Of a DNA stretch of 64,000 bases, positions 1-8,551 are shown piece by piece. Under the pieces are notes generated by a model. That model worked only from the letters and a program-made list of their open reading frames with translations, was not told where the DNA came from and did not search any database. The DNA is from DASPKM01 sp963817075 (lineage in GTDB: Bacteria; Bacteroidota; Bacteroidia; Chitinophagales; Chitinophagaceae), in NCBI GenBank assembly GCA_963817075.1, contig CAWFMT010000009.1, positions 434,001-498,000 of the forward strand. The letters are read 5' to 3'. Both the position numbers and the translations under genes were made by a program. Numbering within the stretch: position 1 is the stretch's first letter; each line of letters opens with the position of its first letter.

Positions 1-56
1 ACAAGCAGGCCAAGACGCAGAATGTTGGTGGTGAGGTCTTGTGTTATATCTATTAA
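1..56 (+). CDS. rpsH: 30S ribosomal protein S8, C-terminal end (partial)
   Basis: Only the last 17 codons are in the window; the gene starts upstream of base 1. The frame beginning at base 3 ends in GGEVLCYIY followed by TAA at 54-56. That matches the conserved S8 C-terminus (GEVLCYVY-like), where the protein contacts helix 21 of 16S rRNA in the 30S central domain. Position directly before rplF is the standard spc-operon order, which supports the call despite the short length. Confidence 0.85.
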   Translation, partial: KQAKTQNVGGEVLCYIY

Positions 57-142
57 TTGAAGGGAGTTGAAATGGTGGGCGAAGCCGATTGGTTTAGGCT
101 CAATTTCAAAATCTCCCAATTCCAAAATTTCAAAATTGAATT

Positions 143-698
143 ATGTCTCGTATAGGAAAACAGCCGGTCAAATTGCCAAGTGGAGTTACACTTAGCGTGG
201 GGAATGATAACGTGGTAGTGGTGAAAGGACCAAAGGGTGAATTGAAGCAAGCATATTGACAGAGATATCAAAGTGGAAGTGAAAGATGCTGAAGTGATTT
301 TTGAAAGACCCACAGATCAGATCCGTCATCGTGCATTACATGGATTATACCGTGCTTTGATCGCAAACCTTGTAAAAGGTGTGACAGAAGGCTATAAGAA
401 AAATCTTGAGTTGGTGGGTGTAGGTTATAAGGCTTCCAACCAGGGTAACCTGCTGGATTTATCCTTAGGCTATTCTCACAATATCATATTTGAAATTCCC
501 AAGGAATTAAAAGTGGCAACTGCTCAGGAGAAAGGACAAAATCCTACCATTTCATTGGAAGGGATCGATAAGCAATTGATTGGACAGGTAGCTGCAAAAA
601 TCCGTAGTCTGCGTAAGCCTGAACCGTACAAAGGAAAGGGTGTGAAGTATGCTGGTGAGGTGATCCGTCGTAAGGCAGGTAAGGCAGCGGGCAAATAA
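143..698 (+). CDS. rplF: 50S ribosomal protein L6 (one frameshift)
   Basis: L6 binds 23S rRNA near the sarcin-ricin loop. The ATG at 143 opens MSRIGKQPVKLPSGV, the usual L6 start. The frame hits TGA at 257-259, while the rest of L6 continues in the next frame (IDRDIKVEVKDAEV onward) to the TAA at 696-698. The C-terminal signature PEPYKGKGVKYAGE is present. Skipping one T near 254 (GCA-T-ATT-GAC) joins the frames and gives 184 residues, the normal length. The gene is essential, so a one-base insertion in the assembly is the likeliest explanation. The 86-bp spacer after rpsH carries AT-rich CCAATTTC-type microrepeats. Confidence 0.93.
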
Positions 699-738
699 TG
701 GTTGAATAGTTAAATAGTTGATTGGTCAAATAGTGTCC

Positions 739-812
739 AGATCAACAATTCAACAGATCAACAATTCAACAGATCAACAATTCAACAGATCAACAATTCA
801 ACAGATCAACAA
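739..812 (+). repeat. 16-bp tandem repeat in the rplF-rplR spacer
   Basis: The unit AGATCAACAATTCAAC is repeated 4.6 times without a mismatch: 739-754, 755-770, 771-786, 787-802 and a partial copy to 812. It fills much of the 151-bp spacer inside the ribosomal operon. It has no unique spacers, so it is not a CRISPR array. The period of 16 is not a multiple of three, and no reading frame is carried through it. A related degenerate motif (TTGAATAGTTAAATAGTTGATTGG-like) precedes it at about 701-733. Confidence 0.9.
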
Positions 813-849
813 CTCCCTGGCAGTATCAGGGAATTAAATAAGAATAAAA

Positions 850-1203
850 ATGAACAAGAGAGGTCAAAGAAGGGAAAGAATTCATCACCACATCCGCAGC
901 AGGATTGCAGGTGATGGTCAAAAACCCCGTTTGTCTGTTTTTCGCAGCAATACAGAGATCTATGCTCAACTTATTGATGATGTAAAAGGCGTAACGCTTA
1001 CTGCAGCATCAAGCAAGGAAAAAGATATAGTAGCGCAGAAGGTGAATAAGTCTGAAAAATCAAAACTTGTGGGTCAGGCAATAGGAAAGAAAGCAACGGA
1101 ATTAGGTATCAAGACTGTGGTGTTCGATAGAAGTGGTTATCTCTATCATGGCCGTGTTAAGGCATTGGCAGATGGAGCTAGAGAAGCTGGCCTTCAGTTC
1201 TAA
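850..1203 (+). CDS. rplR: 50S ribosomal protein L18
   Basis: A 117-residue protein with the L18 landmarks in order: the basic N-terminus MNKRGQRRERIHHHIRSRI, the KPRLSVFRSNTEIYAQLIDD strand region at about 25-44, and the C-terminal GYLYHGRVKALADGAREAGL. L18 binds 5S rRNA and mediates its attachment to 23S rRNA in the central protuberance. Length is typical and the frame is intact. It lies between rplF and rpsE in standard spc order. The start is the only ATG that gives the complete basic N-terminus. Confidence 0.97.
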   Translation: MNKRGQRRERIHHHIRSRIAGDGQKPRLSVFRSNTEIYAQLIDDVKGVTLTAASSKEKDIVAQKVNKSEKSKLVGQAIGKKATELGIKTVVFDRSGYLYHGRVKALADGAREAGLQF

Positions 1204-1327
1204 ATTTCATTGTTTGATTGGAAAATTTTGAAAAGGATTTTCCAGTTTCAAAGTCCTGAATCACTGAGCGTCCGGAAAAAAGGTTCAAGGAGCTAAGGTG
1301 TGAAGGAGCAAAATCTCAAAAATCGAT

Positions 1328-1846
1328 ATGGCAAAAGTTATTCTAAACAGAGTTAAAGCCGGTGAGCTGGAATTGAAGGAAAAAGTTGTTTCCATCAATC
1401 GTGTTGTAAAAACAACTAAAGGTGGAAGAGCTTTCAGCTTTTCAGCTCTTGTAGTGGTTGGAAATGAGAATGGTGTTGTTGGCCATGGACTAGGAAAGGC
1501 TAAAGAGGTACAGGAAGCAATCACAAAAGGAATTGAGGATGCAAAAAAGAATCTTATTAAGGTTCCTGTAATGCATGGTACAATCCCTCATGATCAGTTA
1601 GCGAAGGAAGGTGCGGCCAAAGTACTTATCAAACCAGCAGCGCACGGAACGGGTGTGATCGCCGGAGGCAGTATGCGTGCGGTTCTGGAAAGCGCTGGCG
1701 TTACAGACGTATTGGCTAAGAGCCTTGGATCTGCAAATCCGCATAACGTGGTAAAGGCAACTTTCAAAGCCCTGGCTATGCTGCGTGAGCCGATCACTAT
1801 TTCAAAGACAAGGCGGATTGCATTGAAAAGAGTATTTAATGGATAA
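1328..1846 (+). CDS. rpsE: 30S ribosomal protein S5
   Basis: A 172-residue protein. The N-terminal dsRNA-binding-like S5 domain covers about residues 16-80, with the diagnostic INRVVKTTKGGRAFSFSALV and GLGKAKEV segments. The C-terminal domain follows, with GGSMRAVLESAGVTDVLAKS at about 113-132. S5 helps form the mRNA entry channel and affects decoding fidelity in the 30S subunit. The frame is intact. The 124-bp spacer upstream holds an imperfect GGAAAATTTTGAAAA-type palindrome and no recognisable gene. Confidence 0.97.
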   Translation: MAKVILNRVKAGELELKEKVVSINRVVKTTKGGRAFSFSALVVVGNENGVVGHGLGKAKEVQEAITKGIEDAKKNLIKVPVMHGTIPHDQLAKEGAAKVLIKPAAHGTGVIAGGSMRAVLESAGVTDVLAKSLGSANPHNVVKATFKALAMLREPITISKTRRIALKRVFNG

Positions 1847-1917
1847 GAAATAGTCCCTTAGTCAGGTGAAATGAGATTTGTGAAAGGGTCTGGTTAAGGA
1901 ATGCTAAAGATTAAGAA

Positions 1918-2100
1918 ATGAAAAAGATCAAAATAACATTGGTGAAGAGCCCGATCGACAGACCTGAAAGACAGAAATTGACCTTGCAGGCACTGGGATT
2001 TAATAAGACCAATTCCACCAGGGAAGTTGAAGCTACTCCACAGATTCTTGGAATGATCCGCAAGGTGGATCACCTGGTAACTGTTGAAGATGTAGCCTGA
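1918..2100 (+). CDS. rpmD: 50S ribosomal protein L30
   Basis: A 60-residue basic protein matching bacterial L30: MKKIKITLVKSPI at the N-terminus, the LGFNK segment at about 26-30, and the C-terminal GMIRKVDHLVTVEDV. L30 sits on the 50S surface near the 5S rRNA region. Length and position between rpsE and rplO are canonical. The 68-bp spacer to the L15 start contains the AT-rich repeat TTTCGAAATTTCGAAATTCC, of the same style as other spacers in this operon. Confidence 0.96.
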   Translation: MKKIKITLVKSPIDRPERQKLTLQALGFNKTNSTREVEATPQILGMIRKVDHLVTVEDVA

Positions 2101-2189
2101 TATAGGAAACTGGCAATTTCGAAATTTCGAAATTCCAAAATTTTAAAAATGCGAGGGGTGATTCCCCGTTGAGTACAAAATCTAAGAAA

Positions 2190-2691
2190 ATGAAATTACA
2201 CAATCTGAAGCCCGCAGAAGGGGCAACTAAGAAAGAGAAAAGAATTGGTCGTGGTGAAGCGTCTGGAAAAGGTGGAACCTCAACCAAGGGAAATAAAGGT
2301 GGTCAAAGCCGTACCGGTTACAAGAGAAAGATGGCCCATGAGGGAGGGCAGATGCCGATTCAGAGACGTTTGCCTAAACGCGGATTTAAGAATCCGCATC
2401 GTGTTGAATATAAAGTGTTCAATCTTGGTCAAATTGACCAACTGGTTGAAAAATATGATATCAAGGAATTCAACTCCTGAGAATTTGTACATCAATGGCC
2501 TGATCAATCGTACAGATAAAGTGAAGATCCTTGGCAATGGAGAATTAAAAGCCAAGATCCCATTCAGGATAAGCGCAGTAAGTGAGAAAGCAAAGTCTGC
2601 TATCGAAGCCGCAGGTGGTTCCATACGAAATTCTACAATAAAAATTGCAGTAACTTGCGCGGACGCAGAAACGCGTCTTTTTTTGTTTTAG
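2190..2691 (+). CDS. rplO: 50S ribosomal protein L15 (one frameshift, odd C-terminus)
   Basis: L15 is an early assembly protein of the 50S subunit. The ATG at 2190 gives the canonical MKLHNLKPAEGATKKEKRIG; the upstream TTG at 2169 only adds MSTKSKK. The glycine-rich rRNA-binding part and GGQMPIQRRLPKRGF are intact. The frame stops at 2478-2480 after KEFNS, while TPENLYINGLINRTDKVKIL continues one frame over. Removing one base near 2472-2477 gives 166 residues. L15 usually ends soon after IEAAGG. Here about 20 extra residues run on to the TAG at 2689-2691, across a terminator-like hairpin, so a second small error near 2620-2650 is possible. Confidence 0.9.
2662..2684 (+). terminator. Terminator-like hairpin between rplO and secY
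   Basis: GACGC (2662-2666), loop AGAAAC, GCGTC (2673-2677), then seven T. The stem is short, so it may attenuate rather than terminate; secY and map downstream are normally co-transcribed with rplO. It overlaps the last codons of the rplO frame as read here, which is one reason to doubt that reading of the rplO C-terminus. Confidence 0.5.
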
Positions 2692-2731
2692 GCCATGTTG
2701 ATTTAAGATTCATTCTAAACTTCTACGATTC

Positions 2732-4067
2732 GTGAAGAAATTCATACAGACGCTGAAAAATATCTGGAGCATCGAGGAATTGAAGTCCAAGATCATTGTT
2801 ACCATCACCTTTGTATTGATTTACAGGTTTGGTGCCCATATCGTGCTGCCAGGTATTGATGCAAATAAGCTGGACGAGGGCATGGCATCCAGCGGTCCCC
2901 TGGCACTGATCGACATTTTTGCTGGCGGAGCATTCTCTCAGGCTTCAATACTTGCCCTGGGTATCATGCCCTATATCTCTGCTTCAATCTTCATGCAGCT
3001 GATGACCATTCTTACTCCAAGTATGCAGAAGTTGCAGAAAGAAGGGGAGAGCGGACGGAAGAAAATTAATCAGTGGACAAGATTGCTGACTGTGGCTGTT
3101 ACTCTTGTCCAGGCGAATGCATATGTTGCATATCTGCAGCAGACAAGTGGAGGTGCCATCGATCCGAATTTTGCGCAATATTTCCGTATATCAACTACAA
3201 TCATATTACTGCAGGTACGCTGTTTGTAATGTGGTTGGGTGAAAAGATCACTGATAAGGGTTTGGGCAACGGTACTTCTCTTATCATCATGGTGGGAATT
3301 CTTGCGCGTCTTGCCACAATCAACAAGCAGAGAATGGATGTCAAAATCAGTCACGAGGTGCCGGCGGAATGTTGTTGTTCTTTATTGAAATCGCGGTTTT
3401 GGTGGCAGTAATCATGGGATTGATAGTGTTGATACAGGGTGTACGAAAGATTCCGGTCAACTACGCAAAACAAATTGTAGGTGGACGGCAATTCACAGGT
3501 GCAAGACAGTTTCTTCCCATCAAGGTCAACAGTGCAGGTGTAATGCCGATCATTTTTGCGCAGGCGATCATGTTCCTTCCAACCCTGATTTCTTATACAA
3601 ATTTTGAAAACAAGGAAGGTATCGCAAGGATTTTTGCCGACCCGAGGGACTATTGGCACATGATGATTTACGCTGTGGTAGTAATTGCGTTTACATTTCT
3701 TTACACGGCTCTTATCTTCAATCCGAAACAGATCGCGGACGACCTGAAACGAAATAATGGATTCATTCCTGGCGTAAAACCTGGTCAGCCCACTGCAGAT
3801 TATATAGGTTCCATCATGGACAAGATCACTTTGCCCGGAGCAGTATTACTGGCAGTTGTGGGTATCCTGCCTGGTTTCGCACAACGATTAGGAATAACTC
3901 AAGGATTTGCTTCATTCTTTGGAGGCACGTCTCTCCTCATCATGGTAGGCGTAATTCTTGACACTCTTCAACAGATCGAAACACATCTACTGATGCGTCA
4001 GTACGATGGTTTGATGAAGAGCGGAAGAATACAGGGAAGGCAATCAGTTACTCCAACAGCCGTATAG
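2732..4067 (+). CDS. secY: Protein translocase subunit SecY (two frameshifts)
   Basis: SecY forms the membrane channel of the Sec translocase. It starts at GTG 2732 (MKKFIQTLKNIWSIEELKSK). FRFGAHIVLPGI-like TM1, the plug region and AGGAFSQASILALGIMPYIS follow. The frame breaks near 3207, where restoring one base gives ILTAGTLFVMWLGEKITDKG. It breaks again near 3353, just before GAGGMLLFFIEIAVLV. The rest (IPVNYAKQIVGG, the C-terminal TM helices and GRIQGRQS) reads cleanly to the TAG at 4065-4067. Both breaks look like missing single bases; restoring them gives 445 residues, the normal length. An essential gene broken twice points to assembly error rather than decay. Confidence 0.93.
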
Positions 4068-4287
4068 GATTATTGAGAGATTTGGAGATTTAGTGATTTT
4101 GAGATTTAAATTTCCTAGCTCAAAACTCTAAATCATACATCCCAAAATCAGAAATAAGAAATGGATTGCTGATTCAGAGATATAGTGATTTTAAGATTCA
4201 TCTTTCACCATCCTTTGTTCGATTTTCCAGATCTCTAAATCACAAAATTTCATAATCAGAAATTAATTTAGAGGTTTTGAAATAGAT
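4068..4287. repeat. secY-map spacer with AT-rich microrepeats
   Basis: No gene was found in these 220 bp. They hold two diverged copies of a GAGAT-TAGTGATTTT-AGATT motif (about 4077-4108 and 4175-4200) and inverted partners such as CTCAAAACTCTAAATC and AGATCTCTAAATCACAAAAT. The same TTTGAGAT-type vocabulary recurs at 30162-30193 and near several TTAACCGC elements in the window. Confidence 0.6.
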
Positions 4288-5112
4288 ATGGTATACTACA
4301 AAACACAGGCGGAGATTGAATTGATGCGGGAAAGTGCCTTGTTGGTAGGTAAGGCTATTGCCGAAGTTGCCAGGCATATCAAAGCTGGTATCTCCACAAA
4401 TCAATTGGACAAGATTGCCGAGGAGTTCATAAGAGATCATGGAGCCACCGCTTCTTTCAAAGATTATCGGGGGTACCCTTTTACGGCTTGCATTTCTGTA
4501 AACGATGCAGTTGTTCATGGTTTTCCTGGCGAGCTTCCATTAAAGGAAGGCGATATTATTTCATTTGATGTTGGCGTTTTCAAAAATGGGTTTCATGGGG
4601 ACAGTGCTTACACCTTTGCAATTGGAGAAGTTGATCCAGAAGTTTTGAAACTGATGAAGGTTACCAAGGAATCACTTTATAAAGGAATTGAAAAAGCAAT
4701 AGCAGGTAACAGGGTAGGGGATATTTCATTTGCGATTCAGGAACACACTGAACGAAAGAATGGATATGGAGTTGTGCGTGAATTAGTGGGCCACGGTTTG
4801 GGCAGAAGTCTTCATGAAGATCCACAGGTTCCAAATTATGGAAAGAGAGGAAGTGGTCCAAAGATGCATGAAGGAATGGTAATAGCTATTGAACCGATGA
4901 TCAATCTCGGAACCAAGGATGTTTATTATGAAGAGGATGGCTGGACGGTTCGGACAAAAGATAACAGACCATCCGCACATTATGAACATAATGTTTGTGT
5001 CAAAAAAGGCAAGGCAGATATTTTATCCTCTTTTGATGAAATAGAGATTGCAGAACAGTCAAATCCAAATTTGAACTCCAGCTACTATATGCAATTGCAA
5101 GAGGTCAAGTAA
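4288..5112 (+). CDS. map: Type I methionine aminopeptidase
   Basis: Removes the initiator methionine from nascent proteins. The 274-residue sequence has all the metal ligands of the pita-bread fold: D94 (ISFDVG), D105 (FHGDSA), H169 (VGHGLG), E202 (AIEPM) and E233 (HYEHNV), plus the substrate-side H77 (VVHGFPG). MAP commonly follows secY in the spc operon, as here. The usual next genes (infA, rpmJ, rpsM, rpsK, rpsD, rpoA, rplQ) do not follow. The last 25 residues, after the core fold, are polar and add little recognisable structure. The frame is intact. Confidence 0.96.
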   Translation: MVYYKTQAEIELMRESALLVGKAIAEVARHIKAGISTNQLDKIAEEFIRDHGATASFKDYRGYPFTACISVNDAVVHGFPGELPLKEGDIISFDVGVFKNGFHGDSAYTFAIGEVDPEVLKLMKVTKESLYKGIEKAIAGNRVGDISFAIQEHTERKNGYGVVRELVGHGLGRSLHEDPQVPNYGKRGSGPKMHEGMVIAIEPMINLGTKDVYYEEDGWTVRTKDNRPSAHYEHNVCVKKGKADILSSFDEIEIAEQSNPNLNSSYYMQLQEVK

Positions 5113-5175
5113 TTCAATTTGAAATATTGCGTTTACTTAACACTCAATATTTCATCAGGTCCTTGCATTCTTAAA

Positions 5176-6414
5176 ATGTCTTCAAAAAAACTTATTGTAA
5201 TTGGTGGAGGTGCCGCAGGATTTTTTTGCGCGGTGAACGCTGCTCGCTTGAATTCAAATCTTCAGGTAACCTTATTGGAAAAGAGCAATAAATTACTTTC
5301 TAAAGTGAAGGTTTCTGGAGGTGGGAGATGCAATGTGACTCACGCCTGTTTTGAAATAAACGAAATGATCCGCCACTATCCCCGTGGTTCAAACTTTCTG
5401 AAAAAAGCATTCCATCAATTTTTTACAACTGATACTCTAGAATGGTTTGAAGAAAGAGGAATACAACTAAAGACCGAAGCCGATGGGAGAATGTTCCCAA
5501 TCACAAATTCTTCTCAAACCATTATCGATTGCCTGTTGAGGGAATGCAATAAATATGGTATCGAAATACTGATGAATTCTGAGGTCACAGGTATTCAACA
5601 TACAGGTAGAGAATTTCAAATCGAAATTCCAGGACAAAGAAAATTAAGTAGCGATTTTCTCTGCGTTGCATCAGGAGGATACCCAAAGTCTTCCATGTTC
5701 AACTGGCTCACACAAACTGGTCATAGCATTGAATCGCCTGTGCCTTCACTTTTTACTTTTAATACGCCTAAGCATCCAATTACAGAATTAATGGGCGTAA
5801 GCGTTCCAACTTCTCTGGTTAAAATCAAGACAACAGATCTTAAACAAACCGGCCCTTTATTGATCACTCATTGGGGTCTGAGCGGACCTGCTGTACTAAA
5901 ATTATCTGCCTGGGGTGCAAGAGAATTCGCGACTAAGAATTATGAGTTTGAGATATCTGTCAACTGGATGTCCGAATACAACGAACAGAATCTTGGAGAA
6001 AAATTTCATTCATTGCGAAATGAACTTCGATCCCAGAAGTTAATTATTAGAAACCCTCTTGGCCTGCCTTCCAGATTGTGGGAATTCCTATTAAAAGAAT
6101 CTGGAATAGATCTGTCTATCAACTGGGCTGACTTATCCTCAAAATTTCAAAATGTTCTGATCGCAAACCTCGTTTCTTATCCGATGCAGGTGAGGGGCAA
6201 AACAACTTTTAAAGAAGAATTTGTGACTGCGGGAGGTATCCGACTTACGGAGATTGATGCCAATTCAATGATGAGCAAAAAACAGCCATCCTTATTTTTT
6301 GCGGGTGAAGTGATGGATGTAGATGGAGTTACCGGTGGATTCAATTTTCAGCATGCCTGGACCAGTGGATTTATTGCTGCCAAAAGCATCGCTTCCCTTG
6401 CCGCCATAGATTAA
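5176..6414 (+). CDS. HI0933-family FAD-dependent flavoprotein
   Basis: A 412-residue Rossmann flavoprotein. The dinucleotide-binding motif is at the N-terminus (LIVIGGGAAGFFCAVNAAR, G10-G12-G15), followed by the family signature KVSGGGRCNVTH near residue 50. The C-terminal FAD segment is FFAGEVMDVDGVTGGFNFQHAW. This is the BaiN/YhiN/HI0933 type (aminoacetone-oxidase/NAD(P)-FAD oxidoreductase in many annotations); the physiological substrate is generally unclear. ATG 5176 is preferred over the upstream TTG 5119, because the motif then starts six residues in. It follows map by 63 bp and may be co-transcribed. Confidence 0.88.
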   Translation: MSSKKLIVIGGGAAGFFCAVNAARLNSNLQVTLLEKSNKLLSKVKVSGGGRCNVTHACFEINEMIRHYPRGSNFLKKAFHQFFTTDTLEWFEERGIQLKTEADGRMFPITNSSQTIIDCLLRECNKYGIEILMNSEVTGIQHTGREFQIEIPGQRKLSSDFLCVASGGYPKSSMFNWLTQTGHSIESPVPSLFTFNTPKHPITELMGVSVPTSLVKIKTTDLKQTGPLLITHWGLSGPAVLKLSAWGAREFATKNYEFEISVNWMSEYNEQNLGEKFHSLRNELRSQKLIIRNPLGLPSRLWEFLLKESGIDLSINWADLSSKFQNVLIANLVSYPMQVRGKTTFKEEFVTAGGIRLTEIDANSMMSKKQPSLFFAGEVMDVDGVTGGFNFQHAWTSGFIAAKSIASLAAID

Positions 6415-6468
6415 TTAAGGGATTGAAAATCAAGCGAAGTTTCGGGTTTATTATCATTCCTGGCATCA

Positions 6469-6498
6469 CTTTGGGCCTTCGCGCCCTGGCGGTTAAAT
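6469..6498 (+). repeat. TTAACCGC-family dispersed repeat, right half
   Basis: CTTTGGGCCTTCGCGCCCTGGCGGTTAAAT matches the right arm of the inverted element seen in full at 54848-54928 and 63791-63870. It lies between the flavoprotein stop and the rpsA promoter. Confidence 0.75.
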
Positions 6499-6533
6499 CT
6501 ATGATCCAACCAAAGTTTTCAACCTCATTTCCT

Positions 6534-6541
6534 TATCTTTG
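6534..6541 (+). promoter_or_regulatory. Candidate Bacteroidota -7 box for rpsA
   Basis: TATCTTTG fits TAnnTTTG, the -7 element of the primary sigma factor in Bacteroidota. It lies 37 bp before the rpsA ATG. A T-rich GTTTTC about 15 bp upstream is a weak stand-in for the -33 TTTG. Inferred from pattern only. Confidence 0.5.
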
Positions 6542-6577
6542 CCGTCCCAATTTTTAAACCATGGGATTATTCATTTT

Positions 6578-8502
6578 ATGTCTGACAACCAAATTGTTAA
6601 CGAAGTAAACGCTGATGTACAGGAGCCGGTAAATTCGTCTGATGACGGAGATACTGCTACAGCGACAACAAATCCACCTGCAGAGAACGGAGATTCGTTC
6701 AAGCAAACTCCTCACGATGATTTTGACTGGACCATTGACAAACGTAATGTTTCCAGCTTACACAAAAGAGGAAAAATTAAAGTACGATCAGGTTTATGAT
6801 GGCACCTTCAAAACTGTAAACGACAGTGAACTGGTTACAGGAACTGTAGTTGCACTTACCAAGACTGATGTTGTGATCAACATCGGATTTAAGAGCGACG
6901 GTCTTATTTCTTTCAACGAATTCCGCGATATCCCGAATTTGAAGATCGGTGATGAGGTTGAAGTAATGGTAGTTGAGAAAGAGGACAGGGAAGGACATTT
7001 GCACCTGAGCAGAAAACAAGCCCGCATCACACGTGCATGGGAAAGAATCGTCGAAGTACACAAGACCGGTGAAGTCATCACAGGTACTGTTACTTCAAAA
7101 ACCAAGGGCGGTCTTATTGTGGATGTATTCGGTATGGAAACCTTCCTTCCGGGTTCGCAGATCGATGTAAAACCTGTAACGGATTACGATCAGTTTGTAG
7201 GAAAGACGATGGAATTCAAAGTTGTAAAGGTTAATGAAGCCATCAAGAATGCAGTTGTAAGTCACAAGGCATTAATTGAAAGTGATATTGAAGCACAGCG
7301 TGCACAGATCATGAGCAAGCTGGAAAAAGGCCAGGTGCTTGAAGGAACAGTTAAGAACATTACTGATTTCGGCGCATTCATGGATCTTGGTGGTCTGGAT
7401 GGATTACTTTATATAACCGATATCAGTTGGGGACGTATTAATCATCCGAGCGAAGTTCTTAAACTGGATCAGAAACTTCAGGTGGTGGTGCTTGATTTTG
7501 ATGATGAGAAAAAACGTATCAGTCTTGGATTGAAACAATTGACATCTCATCCTTGGGAAGTATTGCCAGAAACAATCAAGGAAGGCGAAATAGTTGAAGG
7601 AAGAGTTGTGAATATTGAAGATTACGGTGCATTCCTCGAAATTCAACCTGGTGTTGAAGGATTGGTTCACGTGAGTGAGATCACCTGGGCTAATACACCG
7701 GTGAATGCGAAAGAATTTTTCAAGCTTGGAGATATTCACAAAGCGAAGATTGTAACTCTCGATAAGGAGAACAGGAAGATGAGCTTGTCTATCAAGCAAC
7801 TTTCACCTGATCCCTGGAGTCAAATCGATCAGAAATTCCCAGAAGGCAGTCGCCATACGGGCTTAGTGAAGAACATCACTCCTTATGGGGTGTTTGTTGA
7901 ACTGGCGCCTGGCATCGGTGGAATGATTCATATCAGTGACCTTAGCTGGTTGAAGCGCTTCAATCATCCTTCAGAATACACGAAGGTTGCTTCCAATATT
8001 GATGTGATCATTCTTAATATTGATAAGGAGAATCGCAAGCTACAGCTTGGACATAAACAACTTGAGGAAGATCCATGGAATGCTCTTGAAGATACTTTTG
8101 CAGTTGGAACAACCCACGAGGGTACTGTTACACGAAAAGATGACAAGGGTGCCATTGTTCAATTGCCATATGGATTAGAAGGTTTTGCTCCGGGCCGTCA
8201 CCTGATGAAGGAAGACGGCAAGCAAATCGTAGCTGATGAAACATCACAATTCATGGTGATCGAATTCGATCGTAATGAGAAGAGAATTGTTCTTATCACA
8301 TACACGTCTCTGGGAGCAGGCAAAAATTGAAGAGAAGGAAAGTGCAAGAAAGGAAGCAAGAACGGAAGCTGATAAGACAAGAAAGGCAGTCAAGACCATC
8401 CAGAACAAGGTTGAAAAACCAACACTTGGAGATCTTGGAGCACTGGCTGAGATAAAGAAGAAACTTGAAGAAGGAAATGCTTCTGAAGAAGAAAGTAAAT
8501 AA
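6578..8502 (+). CDS. rpsA: 30S ribosomal protein S1 (two frameshifts)
   Basis: S1 binds mRNA and supports initiation on the 30S subunit. Six S1 repeats are readable: VVALTKTDVVINIGFKSDG, VTSKTKGGLIVDVFGME, VKNITDFGAFMDLGGLDGL, VVNIEDYGAFLEIQPGVEG, VKNITPYGVFVELAPGIGG and VTRKDDKGAIVQLPYGLEG. An acidic N-terminal stretch precedes them, and a charged C-terminal tail ends in GNASEEESK. The frame shifts near 6757, where skipping one T gives NVSSYTKEEKLKYD. It shifts again near 8296, where skipping one base gives RIVLSHTRLWEQ. Both are one-base insertions; removing them gives 640 residues, normal for Bacteroidota S1. The start at 6578 (MSDNQIVNE) follows the -7 box at 6534. Confidence 0.94.
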
Positions 8503-8527
8503 ATTCTGATAACATTAATTTTCAAAG

Positions 8528-8551
8528 CGGCTGTTTTCAGCCGTTTTTTTT
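8528..8551 (+). terminator. Intrinsic terminator of rpsA
   Basis: CGGCTG, loop TTTT, CAGCCG, then eight T, 26 bp after the rpsA stop codon. A clean rho-independent terminator on the plus strand. Confidence 0.88.

Noticed and set aside
739..812. Possible CRISPR array
   Set aside because: Units are directly adjacent with no unique spacers and no cas genes nearby; it is a simple tandem repeat.
6539..6577. Upstream TTG start for rpsA
   Set aside because: It lies inside the candidate -7 box, so it would not be transcribed. MSDNQ at 6578 fits the family better.
8275..8330. Programmed +1 frameshift as a shared explanation for all breaks
   Set aside because: Some sites read CTT-A, which recalls +1 slippery sites, but the contexts at rplF, rplO, the Wzt-like gene, GT14 and susC differ, and three breaks are in the -1 direction. 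No common signal or downstream stop-codon pattern was found.
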